Assembly (NCBI GenBank): GCA_032871835.1
Contig: CM065298.1
Location: forward strand, 15,257,096-15,321,095
Length of the DNA: 64,000 bases
Reading direction: 5' to 3'
From: Dipteronia dyeriana
Taxonomy: Eukaryota > Streptophyta > Magnoliopsida > Sapindales > Sapindaceae
The notes below the pieces were generated by a model. The model ran no database searches. It saw nothing but the letters and a program-made list of their open reading frames with translations, and was not told the origin of the DNA. Shown here one piece after another: positions 33,201-46,047 of this stretch; position 1 is the first letter of the stretch, and every line of letters begins with the position of its first letter. A program made the translations under genes and the position numbers.

Positions 33201-36200
33201 ATACCCCTCTTCAATAACTATAAAACTATGTCCTAACACAAATGCATCTGCCATCACTTAGTCACATGTTACATATGATAACCTTGTCCCAAACTTTATC
33301 TTGTATCATACTTGGCATTATTTATGTGTGTTAATTGTCATCATCCATCCATCCTCCTTATTATCATCAAGTCTTATCATCATCCACTACATCAATTGAC
33401 TACTTAACTCTTTGAATATTTTATTTTTTGTTCACTGTCCTATGTTTAAATTATATTTCACCCATCTGTAGCTTCAATCTAGCAAGTTTAGATTCTCCTC
33501 ATATAAGACTGCCCTTAATAGCAACAATATATATGAGCTGTAACAGAGAAAGAGTTTTTGGCACCACAAAGGGTTCTTATCACCTCTTTCCACGTTTAAG
33601 CAAATGTATCGAGATGAGTGACCTGATAATATAAATTATAGCATCAGCTTATTAAATGGACCATCATCATAGATTACGTCACATACCAATAGCATTTCCA
33701 AGCTCTTGCTTGTATTCTAGAGAATCACGATTCCGGTAAGAGGAATTCAAAGAGTAACCTGATGGACCAGCTGGTACAACTCCAGCCCATATCTGATTTG
33801 ATGATATAACATGAGGATTTTCCAATCGCACAGGAAAGTCTCTGAGATGACCAGAAAAAGGTTCTCCACTCAGCAATTATAAGTCATAGCAAGACCAAAT
33901 GGAAAAGTGTGATCTACTCATCTACATAAATGTAACTTACATCTTCAATTCCTGTGCAAAGGAATCCATTGGTGACAATGTACCAGAAGTCAATATAATT
34001 GAGCCAACACCCATCCCATAGAATTCTTGCATTGCAATTCCTGGATTAAAACACCACCAGCTAAGTGTTCTGGATGCCTTGCCTGCACGATTGAAATTAA
34101 TAGAGAGAGATCATTATTGCCATTATAGATAAGCATACCTTGAATGATAACATCACACAGAAAAATGAATGTAATATTGTAGGAGGGGTTATCCATCGTG
34201 CATCTCTCTGAATAAACATTTCAGAAGACCCTTAAATTTAATCACATCAATCTATATTTCTAATAAATTAAAATAATATAGAACAAGAAAGAATTGATAA
34301 CTCAAAAGACCTTTGGCCAGTTAAAGAAGCCTAATGATTTGCACTAGACATGTTGCAGACCAAATTCAGTTCATTGCTTTCTTACATTCCATTGGATAAT
34401 CAATAACCAAAAAAGTAAGAATTATGGTAAGTGGTAACTACAAAGTCTTTTTTTATAAATAAGAAACTAAATAGTCATATTTAAGAGGGCTGGAAGACTT
34501 TTGCCACCTCATCTCCAATCTTCTCCTCCTCTTCCCCCAACTCTAACAGTCGCTTGAGTTCACAAGGAATATGGAAGAATGCTTAACACACACTAAACAC
34601 CCCCAACCCCCACTTTCTCTATTCATCCACCCACATTCACTTTCCTGTTGCATTCCCATTTTCTATCCTGGGACGGTGGAACCATAATGCGATTTAAAAA
34701 TAGCACGTTAATAATTTAGCAAACATGGTTATATTGCTTTGTGAACATTCAAACAACAATTTTAACTAATGTCGACAACTACCTTATACCTATCACATTA
34801 CAATCACAATATTGCTAGCTAGCTCCCTTCTGTACAGCCACCTACATTAAACAGCTGTACTACAAATATGTTGTTGCTTCATTTACAATATAGACTACGA
34901 GAACCTACGTGACCTTCTCACTGGAAGAGGCAGACCATTATTATTCTTCTACAAAATTATCACTATATATAAGATTCCATAAGAAACTAATATTCACTAT
35001 GTAAATTAACAATGCATGACATTTGTAATCATCTAATTTGACATGTTTAGGTTGTAAGGTGATCAGACAGCTTAATAAGTAAATCAGTAGGTTATGCAAC
35101 ATGAAATACATGTTAGGCATTGGAAAAGGAATAGTTTGCTCAATTATTAAAATAATTTTGTTTACAAATTACCTTTTAAAACATCTGCAGCATTTGCCTC
35201 GGCTTCCTGCACATGAACCTAAAATTAAAGGAAAAGGTTTCAAATTCAGATACATGATTCCTCATGGGAAACCATCAATAAAAAATACAAACACCGCCAC
35301 TCTGAACTCTAGTTTGATATGACTACATGTTCTTAAGTTTAAAGCTTACACGATAGAATGCTGCATGAGCATTCTTTTTATCTCTAAAAATTATTTTAAG
35401 GATGTCACTGATGCTTTCTAGCTTGTAGCCAGCCCCCTTTGTCTTGTCCAGGCCTTCTTCCTGAAGAAGCTGGGAAGCATCCTCAATCGTATCAATGAGC
35501 TTAGAGGAAGTTTCTTGCGTAATATTAAGATCAGCAAGTAGTTCGTAGATATAAGGCCCCGGCATAGTATATCCCAACTCCTTAGATTTAATGGGGAGTT
35601 CAGCAATTCGCTTCTCAAGCTTTAGAAGAAGCGCTGTAAGAAGACATAGCTCATAAATAAATAGATGTAAAGTTCAAAATATGAACATAAGAGTTGCTGA
35701 GGAAATGGCAGAAAGTATTTCTATAGCATGACAACCAGAATGTATAGATAAAGAAAACACCACAAGCATATGGTTAATTACATGATCAGAAAGAAGTCAA
35801 GAACAATACGATCCGGTATCAAATTGGCCAATTAACTCTTAACAATAATACAGGATATACAATCATATATGTGCATGGTGATAATGGTAAATATAACATA
35901 GTATTATAGTTTCACTATACCAATCAAAATTACCTTTAAGAATAGCAAAATTATCTGGATTCAAAGTTTTGTCATTCGACTTTTCTCTCCTTACTACACA
36001 AAGGTCAATACATTTCTTTGCTTCTGAGATACATGCTGTCAGAAGCCCAGAAGGCAAGTCAAAAGATGCTGCATCTGCACATAAGCTTTCCTGCATTTTA
36101 TTCCTGTTTTATAAATAGCTATACTAATGAAATATAAAAAAGTTCTCGAATCTGCTTGACTGGCAATGGATAATTTAGTTTTTATAGAATAAATTCTGAG

Positions 36201-39200
36201 AGTAGATAAGCAGAAAAGTCAAATGAAAGAACATTCAGAAATCAGAGGTAGTTTTACAAAAATTTAATTTTCTTATTCTAGAATGAGTCTTTAGTCCTTA
36301 CCAAGTTGTGTGCTTCATCAAATATAAGTATACTGTTGTTCCAGTCAAGGCCAAGAGATTTTCTATATCCACGATCAATAAGATAGTTATAAGGGGCAAA
36401 TAAAATATCAACAACCTTGTTCAGCTCTCGCGATATGTAGTAAGGACACCTACAATAAAAAAGCGTCAAACTATGATAGCAAACCAGTCCATGTCACCAA
36501 CAGTGGCAATGGCCTTTAATCACAAAACAAAATATGTTTTCAAGAAACGACAGCTAAAGCACATTAGCATGAATTAAAATAGTCATAGAAGAACCTACCG
36601 TCCAGAACTTCGCCCAATCTTGGCCAAATCCTCTATGTCAATAGGTTCCTCCCCAAGTTGAGGATTCTCCTTCACATATTCTGGTAGAAGCACAGATATG
36701 TAAATCAGGAATGGAGATCATTAATAACATGAAAAGGAAAATTGTTAAGGGCATAAATGATCCACAATTATAACTTTTGTTTGATAAGAGATCCACAATT
36801 ATAATTTGCAAATGCATTGCAATCTTAATTGTTCATAAAATCCTTATTAGTCACAATTACCATCATGAAAACATGTAAAAAAAAATCACTTGGACAACGA
36901 CAAACAAATCCCAGAACTATATTCTTATCTACATATAAGTTAGATGAGAGAGAGAGGGAGAGATAAATGACGCAGAAATTTAGAGGGAGAGATCAAAACA
37001 AATGCAGCATAAATTGGAACACTAAGTGAAAGAGACAAATGAAGCAGAAATTTAGTCGCTTCGAAATTAACCAACCAAATCCTGAACACTTTTCATCATA
37101 AGTAAATTAAGTCAAAAGAGAGAGCAAAAATTGCAGCATAAATACAACACTAAGTGAAAGAGACAAATGAAGAAGAAATTTAGTCTCTTCAAAATTAACC
37201 AATCAAATTCTAAACACTTTTTCATCATAAGTAAATGAAGTCAAACCACAGTTTGAGTTTCCTTCACACACACACAAATTCACTATTGAAAAATATTGAT
37301 TGCATGACAGTTTGCAGTTCTTCAGGCCGAAAAATTTGAAAGAAATGCAATAAGTAGACAATAGATAATAAATACAGGTACTACAACTTTCATTTGCAAG
37401 CAGGTAAGTTTGGGACATAAATAAGTTGCTGACAAAGAACTAATATGTGTGTGTGCATATGGACATTCGTAATATAACAACATGATCCAGAATGAAATAA
37501 AACATGGAAGTGACCAAGAACTCAACAGCTGTACTAGGACACAGAACGGAGTTCCCAAATTGCTGCAACTCAGTATTAAATAAAAAATACACTATTGTCA
37601 CACTTTTGATTTGCATGTCTTTGTGTGTACGTGCACACATACAGACTTACAGAGGTTCACTTGCATAACTGCACAAGAAAATCAAAATTACCTGTAACAC
37701 CAGAGTAGTGCTTGCAATTATGCTTTCTACCCTTTTTGCAAAGAAATCTGCAGGCATTATTTTGTGCACTTCCACGAAGCAAACTGACCTCCTCATGAAT
37801 GCACAACTGTTCTCGTGATCCTAATATTACCATTTTAGGCCTGCAGAATCTCAAAAGTTGAGCAACATATTGTTATGAGATAAACTCCACTACAATTTGA
37901 TCAAGTTTTACAAATATCAGACCCATAGTAATTACCCCATTGCTTTGCTTCATCTTTCGTTTGGCAACATGTTATAACAATCATCACTACAACCAGACGA
38001 AAAGCTTTACCTTGGCAAATTACATAAATACAGGTGATGTTCTTTTCAACAATATGATGGATTTTAAAGTAATTTAATGCTTTATGAGATTTATTAAAGC
38101 TAAAATATAACCATACATTCAAACTTTATAATTATCAAAAGATAAATAAATAAATATATAAATATCAGATTTATAAGGTCTATCCCACAGTGAAGGTAGA
38201 ATTTGCAAATGCGATCACCAGGGAAATGTGATCTGACCTGTAGTTAGTTCTTTTTAACTCTTTAATCACTTGTCGGAGTTGGCTGTGAGTGCGAGATGCA
38301 TATACTATGGTGGGATGTTTAGAGTCCCCAGATTGTGAAAACTTCTCATCTGACTGACTGCTTGCGATCTGAGTGTTGGGCCCGGTCGAGAAAGGACCCA
38401 AACTCTTCCTCCAAGCCAATGTTGCACAAAGAAGACACAAGGTTTTCCCAGTTCCAGTTGGACTCTCCAAAAGTGCATTACATTTCTGTCATATCATAAA
38501 TGCATGTGCATATTCAACAGTTAGGTATTACTGGAAATAACACTTATCATTTGACGATATTTGTGATGTATGGAGCCTCTCAAATTCAAACAAAATCACT
38601 TCACATTTTCAAAAGCGCAATACAACTTCTGGGCCTTCTAAAAATTAAATCACACCATCTAAGCCTAGCAATTAGGAAAAGCAAAAAACAAAAACAAAAA
38701 CAAACAAATAATTATATTGTAGAACTCGTCTTTAAGAAACAAATACAACCAGTTAATTCACACAAATCATCACAGCATTTAAAGTATCATCATTCAACAT
38801 ATAATGTAACTCAAAAAGACAAATCCACAATAACCCATTAACAAAATTTATTTCAATTTACCCAAAAATGATCCAAATCAACAAATAACCTCTCAAAATT
38901 GCACACTCGTCTCTAAAAATCACCAAGTAATACATTAATAAGCAAAAAATAAAAATAAATAAATAAACACTCTCGTATTATATGCTAAAATCAATTGAAA
39001 TATTAGCTCAATATCATACAATACAAAAAAAAAAAAAATTATAAAAAGTAAAAATAACATTTAAAAGAATCATCAATACAACAAATACTGAAAAATAATG
39101 GATTTCATCAAACACATATACTAAACAGTCTATAAAACAATAACATTATCACTGAATATCAATAACAGTAACAAGCAACCCAAAAGCATGAATTTGGTGA

Positions 39201-39432
39201 TCAAGTTAAACAACACTCTTTCGGATACCCAAATATAAATAAATCGATAAAAACAATTAAGTGTTATAATTGTAGTCAATGTCACAAAATGAGCTCAAAG
39301 GCATGAAATTTCAAGATCAGGAGAACTCACATTTTGTAGAGACTGTATGACTTTTTCCATGTACACGAGCTGACAATCGTAGGCCTCGAACGGAAAATCC
39401 ACATCGATGCCTCTGAGTTTGTACGTCGGCAT
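27297..39432 (-). CDS. RTEL1: RTEL1-type DNA helicase
   Basis: Iron-sulphur SF2 helicase of the XPD/FANCJ/RTEL1 family, 1039 aa. I place 22 coding exons, high to low: 39432-39331, 38485-38238, 37840-37692, 36680-36599, 36449-36302, 36090-35934, 35633-35350, 35218-35173, 34082-33941, 33841-33687, 32749-32658, 32042-31944, 31843-31775, 31629-31543, 30979-30920, 30813-30683, 30201-30144, 30073-29968, 28991-28924, 28830-28207, 28069-27924, 27363-27297. All introns are GT-AG and all phases join (3120 nt). Walker A is ESPTGTGKT with Lys48. Fe-S cysteines lie in [13 protein letters not shown] (147, 151, 159) and before PYY (195). DEAH is at 238-241. Motif [10 protein letters not shown], starts at 663. 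A harmonin-like C-terminus ends at residue 1039. RTEL1 unwinds D-loops and telomeric or recombination intermediates in the nucleus. The start [20 protein letters not shown] fits the family. Confidence 0.95.
29420..29600 (+). repeat. tRNA A-box-like twin repeats in RTEL1 intron
   Basis: ATAGCCTAGTTGGTTA followed by CTCTTA occurs at about 29424 and 29542 within intron 18. It resembles a Pol III A-box (TRGCNNAGYNGG), as in tRNA-derived SINEs. No clear B-box follows, so these may be SINE fragments. Confidence 0.3.
32200..32480. repeat. repeat-like insert in RTEL1 intron
   Basis: Short internally repetitive segment in the intron 11 region (32043-32657), with GGTTGAATTTCGGTTGAATT and ATATCGG/ATATCAC motifs. 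It looks like a degenerate MITE. No coding content. Confidence 0.25.
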
Positions 39433-39555
39433 TTTTAATTTTTTCCTTCTACTTACTTTCGTCTAGTCGATGCATAGAGAGTGAAAGAGGAAAAAAAAAT
39501 CTGGGTTTAAATACAAACCCTAGATGAGAAAATGAGAGCGAGAGTTATTGAGAAC

Positions 39556-39565
39556 TTTTCCCGCC
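39556..39565. promoter_or_regulatory. E2F-like site upstream of RTEL1
   Basis: TTTTCCCGCC, a match to the E2F consensus TTTSSCGC, lies 124-133 bp upstream of the RTEL1 ATG. E2F control of DNA-replication and repair genes in S phase is well established in plants. Its action here is inferred from position. Confidence 0.5.
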
Positions 39566-39628
39566 ACTGGATGTTGTTGAAGAACATCCAGAACGGTGTC
39601 GTTTTGTTTTGTCTGATTTTTATTTGGG

Positions 39629-40411
39629 CTTTTAGCAAAAATGCCCCCATTTTAAGTTGCACAAGCAACAATGCCCCTTCCATGAAAAATGTGTTTCGAG
39701 TCGGAGTGACCTAAAGCACTTTTCTTTAGTGCAAAAAGCTACCCGAAAACTAAAAAATGTGTTTCGGGTCGGGGTGACTCAAAGTACTATAAATGTACTT
39801 GGGATATCACCTCACCCGAAGCACATTTTTTGTGTTTCGAGACACCACCTGAACCAAAATGTTTTAAAATTTTACACATATTTTTTAATTATTTTTCTAA
39901 ATCAAATCAATCCATCGCTAAAATTGAAAATGTGTTAATCAATTTCAACATTATTGTTCAAAAAAATATACTCAAATGTTAGGGTTCAAAGTGAAAATAC
40001 CTTTTAGCATGTGACACGGCAACCAAATCGTTGAGTAGGTGTTCAGCATAATGACGAGGCTACTAGCAGAAGATGAACGGTGACTGCATACATGTTGGGT
40101 GGTTTATGAGCACCTCAACAACAAAGCTTTGCGCTAAGGAAATAGGCTCAACGTGGAAGTGGTTGTGATGGGAACGGTTGCTAATAAAGTGGCGACAACG
40201 ACGATGACTCTCAAATGGTTTTAGGTTGGATGTGATTCGTGATGGGGTGGGATTCGGGATGGGTGGCTTTGGGATGATTATGGCATGAGAAAGACGATTG
40301 ATAATTTGTTTAGAAAGGGTAGTAATGTCAGTTCTAGGTATTTATGGCAATTTTATTTCAAGAGGGACACATTTGCAATTTATTCCCTCAAAATGACTTT
40401 TTTGCTAAAAT
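39629..40411. mobile_element. possible TIR element upstream of RTEL1
   Basis: CTTTTAGCAAAAATGCCCCC on the left and the inverted complement ATTTTAGCAAAAAAGTC on the right bound a non-coding segment. It contains GTGTTTCGAGTCGGAGTGAC (39691) and GTGTTTCGGGTCGGGGTGAC (39759), 68 bp apart, and an inverted relative at about 39815-39830. Confidence 0.35.
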
Positions 40412-42180
40412 CTATTTTTACATTTTTCAATTTATACATGATTCATAATTTGTTATTCTGATTGTTTAAAATATAATAAATTTAAAGTAAGAATTTTGTT
40501 ACAAACTTCTCAATGAAAAACATGTGAAATTTGAAGTTAGCATTATTTGACCCTTTATTTCTATGAAAAGTTCAACAATCAATTTTATAAATTCAAAATT
40601 GATTAAACAAAACTACCATAATTAAGATACTTAAATATGCTCTATTTAAACGTAAACTATTTTAATATGATTAATTTTAATTTAAAGAAAATAGCGCTAT
40701 ATATTATTAATTAGTGGGTGGAGTCATAAAAAGATCACTCACCGTTTAAATTGTTCCAAAATCACTATTTTGACAAAATATTGTTCCAAAATCACTATTT
40801 TGACAAAAAATTATTTATTAACAGTCATTCTGTTAAAATCTAACATAAAGCAACCGTTAAAAGAATTGTATGGACAATATTTTATGTATGTTGATTATTT
40901 AATTATATATGTATATAAATTAATGATTTGATTAATTTATTATTTTTATAGGTAGTATTTCTTGTTTATGGATGACAAACTTATTATTATTCTATCAAAC
41001 TTATTTTATGATTAATTTATTATTTAATTATATATATATAAAGTAATGATTTGATTATAAGAATCTTATGGACAATATTTACTGTTTTATAAAGTAATCA
41101 TGATCAAAAAATAGTCAAAATAGTCAAAATACAGGTAAAAAACCAGTTAAAAACCGGTGCAAAACATGTCTTACTATTTTTACCCATATTCTAACAGGTT
41201 ATGACATAAGCAAATGGACTTCAAATAATTAATGGATAACGTGACAATAAGTGATGTTTTCTTTCTATGAAATGATTAATTTGAACCGTTTTTAAAAAAT
41301 AATGGTCATTTAGGAACCGCATCACTAAATTAGTGGCTCTAGATATCACTGACCCTTTAATTTATCAAAATATCATGAGCTTGCAATAAATTACTAATAT
41401 CATTGCACTAATTGACCACACAACTCATGATCAATTTTACTACAGTAAGCAACATTTATTCAATTATGAAAATGAAAATTAATATTTTACCCATGTAACT
41501 TGCAGTATTGCAAAAAAATACTAGTATATCCAAAATAACTTACACTTGTTCAATAGTAAGTGTTTGTTTGATTGAGTTTTCTACTGCATCAAAAAGTCTA
41601 CAAACGTCTATTTGAGTTTTCTTGAGTTGTTTAGTTGACATTTTGAGATTATCTATTTTAAATTAAGTAGAAGCTAAGAGAGTTTAAACCTCTGCTAAGC
41701 AAAAACCCATGGGGATGTACTTCTTCAAACAATTTTTTTATACAAAAAAATCTACTGACCAAGCAACTATATTTAAAAAAAAAACTAAAGTCTATCAACC
41801 AAACAACTATAATTTTATTTTTAAAAAAAACTTTATTTCTAATAGCTATACTACAAGTAGATCTTTTATCAATAGAGGTTTTAAAAAGCTTAACCAATCA
41901 AACTCTAAAAATAATGGCTTAATACATCACTTGATTTTGCTTTTTTACTTTCTTTTGACGTAAAACTATATTGCTATTTCAATCATGTCAGGTTATATAA
42001 TGAAAGTTTTTAAAAAAAAAAACAGAAGGTAAAATGTCTCCCCCGTTGTTCCAGATTCGTCGCTATAAAAAAATGATTCTAAAAAAAAATCAAATATATA
42101 AGAATCGTATATTTTAGTAAAAAAGTGAACTTCAAAAAAATCACCATAAAGTTTGTAAAATATAAGCAATACTACAATAT
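40412..42180. other. AT-rich intergenic
   Basis: No gene. It contains the exact tandem duplication listed next and several A/T runs. Confidence 0.45.
40751..40810. repeat. 30-bp tandem duplication
   Basis: TTGTTCCAAAATCACTATTT plus ten further bases occurs at 40751-40780 and again at 40781-40810, with a mismatch only in the last bases. Confidence 0.9.
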
Positions 42181-42189
42181 GTGTGTATG

Positions 42190-43482
42190 TGAGAGGAAAT
42201 ACCCCTTTTTAGTCAAAACAATTAGGGGATTTATTGTGTTTACCCAGATTTAGTAAATTTATTGAAAATATTATCCCCTCTCTATTTGTTAGGTCATTGA
42301 CTCAATTTCTACCTCTCACGTTTTCTCTCTCTTTGTTCTTTCTGTCTTTAGACTCAATTTCGTTTTATCTGAATTTTTTTATCTTCAATTTCTTTGTACG
42401 AAACACAACACTTCAAAATTGGCTACTATTATTCTCTCTTCAATCTATACCACTATTCAAACTTCAAACTCAGTATTTTTTTTCTTTGTAATGCACAAAA
42501 ACCCCATATAGGAGATTCATATTTGACTTTGAATTTCACGGATTTGACTTCATTTTTTATGATGATTCGAGATGCTTAAGGTCCTTCTTCTAAAGGTATG
42601 TATTTGAAACTCTATTTTAATTTGTTTCATTTACAAATATAATGACGAATTAATGTTGAAGAAGATGGTTTATTTTGGTGTATTTCATTAATTTGCACTG
42701 ACATGTTTAATTGATAAGTCGTGGTGTGTTTAATTGATAATGCATCGTGTGTTTAATTGATTATCTCTGCTATGTGTAATTTATTTTGCATTGGTGTGTA
42801 AATTGTTTTACATTGGTGTGTTTAATTTGATTTTCGTGGTGTGTTTAATTTGGGTTTTCCCTATGTGTTTAATTGGTTTGTCATAGTGTGTAATTGGGTT
42901 TCCTTAGTGTGTTTAATTAAGTTGTCTTGATGTGTTTAATTTGGTTATCTTGGTGTTTGAAATTGGTTTGCCCTGGTGTGATTAATTGGTTTGCTATTTG
43001 TTTGTTTAATTGGGTTACTGTTATGTGATTAATTGGTTGCACATTGTATAATGTGTGACTGACTTAATAAATTGAAATTAAAATGTGAGATGTTGACCGG
43101 TTGAAATGCATAAATGGACCCAACGACATTGGTAATAACTTTTTGTGGCAAATGGATGGGGAATTTTTACGAGGGTAGTGAAATAGAGTTTATCAAAGTT
43201 TGTAGGAATTTGATATATGATGAGTTGTTTAGGATGATACAAGGCATTACGAATGTTGACTTAATAAGGTTTACCATTGAGTTAAGAACTGTAATTGATA
43301 TCGGTGTTAGGCTTAGATCTACCCGACCTAAGATTAAAGATGATAACGATGTGGAAATGGTTTTGTATGATGATGAACATGATTTGGATGTGCATATAAG
43401 TGTTGTTGATAAAGTTAGCGCAGAATCTGGCCATGTGGGTGTTTTTACTGTTCATCCTTCTTATCAAAACTTTTTACGGTAA
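42190..43482 (+). mobile_element. MULE transposon fragment (N-terminal ORF)
   Basis: The frame at 43114-43482 (MDPTTLVITFCGKWMGNFYE start, 122 aa) has the pattern of the N-terminal domain of plant Mutator-like transposases. It is preceded at 42660-43050 by a degenerate minisatellite of GTGTGTTTAATTGGTTT-type units about 20-30 bp long, often found in the leader of such elements. The zinc-binding and DDE catalytic parts are missing. GGAAATACCCCTTTTTAGTC at 42194 could be an element terminus, but I could not find its partner. Confidence 0.6.
42660..43050 (+). repeat. degenerate GTGTGTTTAATTG minisatellite
   Basis: More than a dozen imperfect units built on TGTGTTTAATTGGTTT with variable 4-10 nt linkers lie directly upstream of the MULE ORF. 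Confidence 0.8.
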
Positions 43483-43851
43483 TTGACAACACAGTTTCAA
43501 TCCACCGGTGGAAACAATAACGCTTTGGGTTCTATATCGTTCATCCTATATATGTAGTGTTGTTATTTCATGGGGATTTAGTTACTTGGCGATGATTTCT
43601 TGGCTGGGTGAGATACCATATGCATAGCTTGTCATCTTGTTGTTCATGCATTTTAATCATTAAGATTTGTTGTGCCTTCATTTGTCCCCGATCCTTCATA
43701 ATGATATATACAAATTTTCTAGGTTTACAGACAACGGATGTGTCTATTTACTTAACTTTTTTTTTCCTCATTCCAGTGTCTAAACAAATCTGAAATGGAT
43801 GAAGAATTAAGGCACGTAATAGTTGTTGATATGTAAGTTCTTATTTTGTAG

Positions 43852-44896
43852 GCAACTTAAGAAGAAAGGTTGCGGCAGGAGTTTGAGCAGGATAGTAGAA
43901 AGCTCTTGCCTAAAAAGGATTCACAACTTGTTGATTCTAATGTTGCAGTATTATATACATATTAGGCTGAATTATGATCCTGAGTGGGCAAAAATTAAGG
44001 TATTGTCCATTTTACAGTTTTTCATTATCTAATGTATATCATTCCTTTTTCAATCAAAATGTCCTCTAGATGTATCATGTATAACAGTGACAGATGTAGA
44101 GTGTCTTACCCTTTTTTTACACTTCCATTTTTGAAGGACATCCTCTCTGATGCAAATGTTCCTGGTGAAGGAGGACACAAAATTATGTCTTGTACTCATC
44201 TGCAGAGATGGCCATGATCCAAATACATGTCATTGCCTGTATGGTTTGGTATATTTTCTTTCTCCATTTATAGAATCGTCTCTTATATATACATTTACTT
44301 TAAATGAGCATTGTAAACTAGTCCTTTGCCTTAGTTATATAGACTTATAGGGTTTGCTCTGTTAATTTAAACTATTTGACAGGATGCAGATTTGATTATG
44401 TTGGCTTTGGCTACTCTTGAAGTTCATTTTTCAATTCTTAAGAGGTTTGTATGCATTAGTGCTATTTTTTAATTCTTTGGCTCTGGTCCGTTTTGTAATT
44501 TCACTGTATGTTCAACTGAGAGAAGAAAATGGGGTTTCACTATATGTTCAACAAGATGAAAGGAAATGTGCACCGGTTTCTTTTTCTTAAACTTTATTTT
44601 TTTTTCCATTTCTTACATCTTCTTATAATTGATGAATTAGGGTTGGTAAACGCTCCTATCTTGGAATATGTGAATATTAAAGTCTTATTTTGTCAAAAAT
44701 AAATAAAATAAAGGAAAAACATTTTTTGTTGTTTATTTTATGTTTTAGGTTGTATTTAAACCTGGGCAGCAAGACAAATGCTTCCTTTGCGGTCAAATGG
44801 GTCATTTAGCAGCAAATTGTGAAGGAAAAACAAAAAAAAAAGGCAGTAGAATTTGATGAGAAAGGGGATGAGATTGTTTCTAAAAAGCCATACCAA
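43852..44896 (+). pseudogene. XRN exoribonuclease pseudogene, introns kept
   Basis: Four exon-like blocks of a plant 5'-3' exoribonuclease (XRN2/3/4 type) remain with splice-site-like borders: 43852-43999, 44137-44248, 44383-44444 and 44749-44896. Readable motifs include QEFEQDSRKLLPKKDSQ, RLNYDPEWAKIK, LSDANVPGEG, DADLIMLALAT and the zinc knuckle [14 protein letters not shown]. Frame breaks occur within block 1, near 44215 (after HLQR) and in the A-run at about 44830. The 5' and 3' thirds of the gene are absent. Because introns remain, it came from genomic DNA and not from mRNA. It is flanked by a MULE fragment and a gypsy gag fragment. Confidence 0.85.
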
Positions 44897-45002
44897 GTAA
44901 GTTTTAGTTGAAATATATTTTTTAAGTAGCAGGTGTAAACTTCATCCATAAATGTATATGATAAGAATTATAACCATCTTTTAGCTCTTATTCTCCTATA
45001 TT

Positions 45003-45419
45003 TTGGTTGATTACCCAAAAGACAAGAAAGTCAAGTTGATAACTTGCAAACCGAGAGACGTCGCCTCTGTTTTGTGGTATGTGTGTGTTAAACATAGCCA
45101 GATCAAGATCAATTCATGGCAACGCATAAAGCAACTCATGATATCAAGGTTTCTTCCAATCGATTATAATAATACTCTGTTTCGACAATATCTCAATTAT
45201 TGTCAAGGTGATGGGTCTGTGCAAGAATATGTCAATGAATTCTATCGTCTCTCCGCTTGTACATCTAGTTATAGTTTACAGGAGTCAGAGTATTATCTGA
45301 TTGCCAAGTTCATAGTAGGATTGCATGTTGAGATACGAGATCAAATTTCTCCACGAAGCTTCCATCAACATAACATGTTGTCGGATGCCATTTTTCTGGC
45401 GACACTTGTTGAGCAATAA
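45003..45419 (+). pseudogene. Ty3/gypsy gag fragment
   Basis: 138-codon frame with the retrotransposon gag pattern: DKKVKLITCKPRDVASVLWY, SWQRIKQLMISRFLPIDY, a QYLNYCQGDGSVQEYVNEFY motif, then RLSACTS and IAKFIVGLHVEIRDQI. There is no adjoining protease or RT. It starts about 110 bp after the last XRN exon remnant. Confidence 0.8.
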
Positions 45420-45729
45420 CAGATAATGTATGAAATATAAACCTTCAAGTTTGATTCAAGAAGATCATCTACCTCAACATAACAAGACTATTGTTTCTCC
45501 CTGAAATTGATATTGCTTATAAATGAGTTATATGATGCTTGTTTTATTGAGTTTTATTCAACTTTATCATCATGTAGAAATTTGTATTGTTAAGCCTGAA
45601 ATACTCATTATTTTGAGTATATGGGACATATTTCTATATAAATACTTGATTACTCTTTTTAAACTTTAATTTCTTGAAATTTTTCCAAGAGCATCAAACT
45701 CTTATAAAGATAGGATTGTGAAGAGATGC

Positions 45730-46040
45730 TCCAATATGGAAGGGGACATGTTCGAGATGGCAGATTGTTAAGTTGCCTTTCGTGTTGTGTCTGTTTAGGT
45801 GTGTTTGGTTCGGTGGTCGCTGCTTTCTTTCTTGGTTTCGTGGGGTGGTTTTCTCATCTGTTTGTTGCTCTATTTTTATTGTTTTGTTTCGTGTTCTTTT
45901 GTTTTTAGCTTGCGTTTTGTAGTTATGGTTGGTTTCTTACTTTTGTTGTTTAGGGCCCTTGTCTTTCATTTGCCTAGTTGGCAAACTTGTTTTTGTCTTG
46001 TTCTTTTTTAGTAAAGTATTAGTTGTTCAAGATTTATATA
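45730..46040 (+). other. possible LINE 3' tail
   Basis: GT/T-rich sequence similar in composition to the LINE tail at 7250-7540 (minus). It ends TAGTAAAGTATTAG and then AT. The hydrophobic ORFs it contains are compositional. Only a tentative call. Confidence 0.25.
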
Positions 46041-46047
46041 TATAAAC

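Noticed and set aside
36940..37160. Repeated AGTGAAAGAGACAAATGAAG segments in an RTEL1 intron
   Set aside because: A short local duplication in intron 3-4 (two similar copies), with no sign of an RNA or element boundary.
42234..42579. Phe-rich ORFs upstream of the MULE ORF
   Set aside because: Pyrimidine-rich leader sequence, not a known transposase part.
45726..46011. Hydrophobic short ORFs
   Set aside because: GT/T-rich composition gives Phe/Leu/Val runs; the region looks like a LINE tail.
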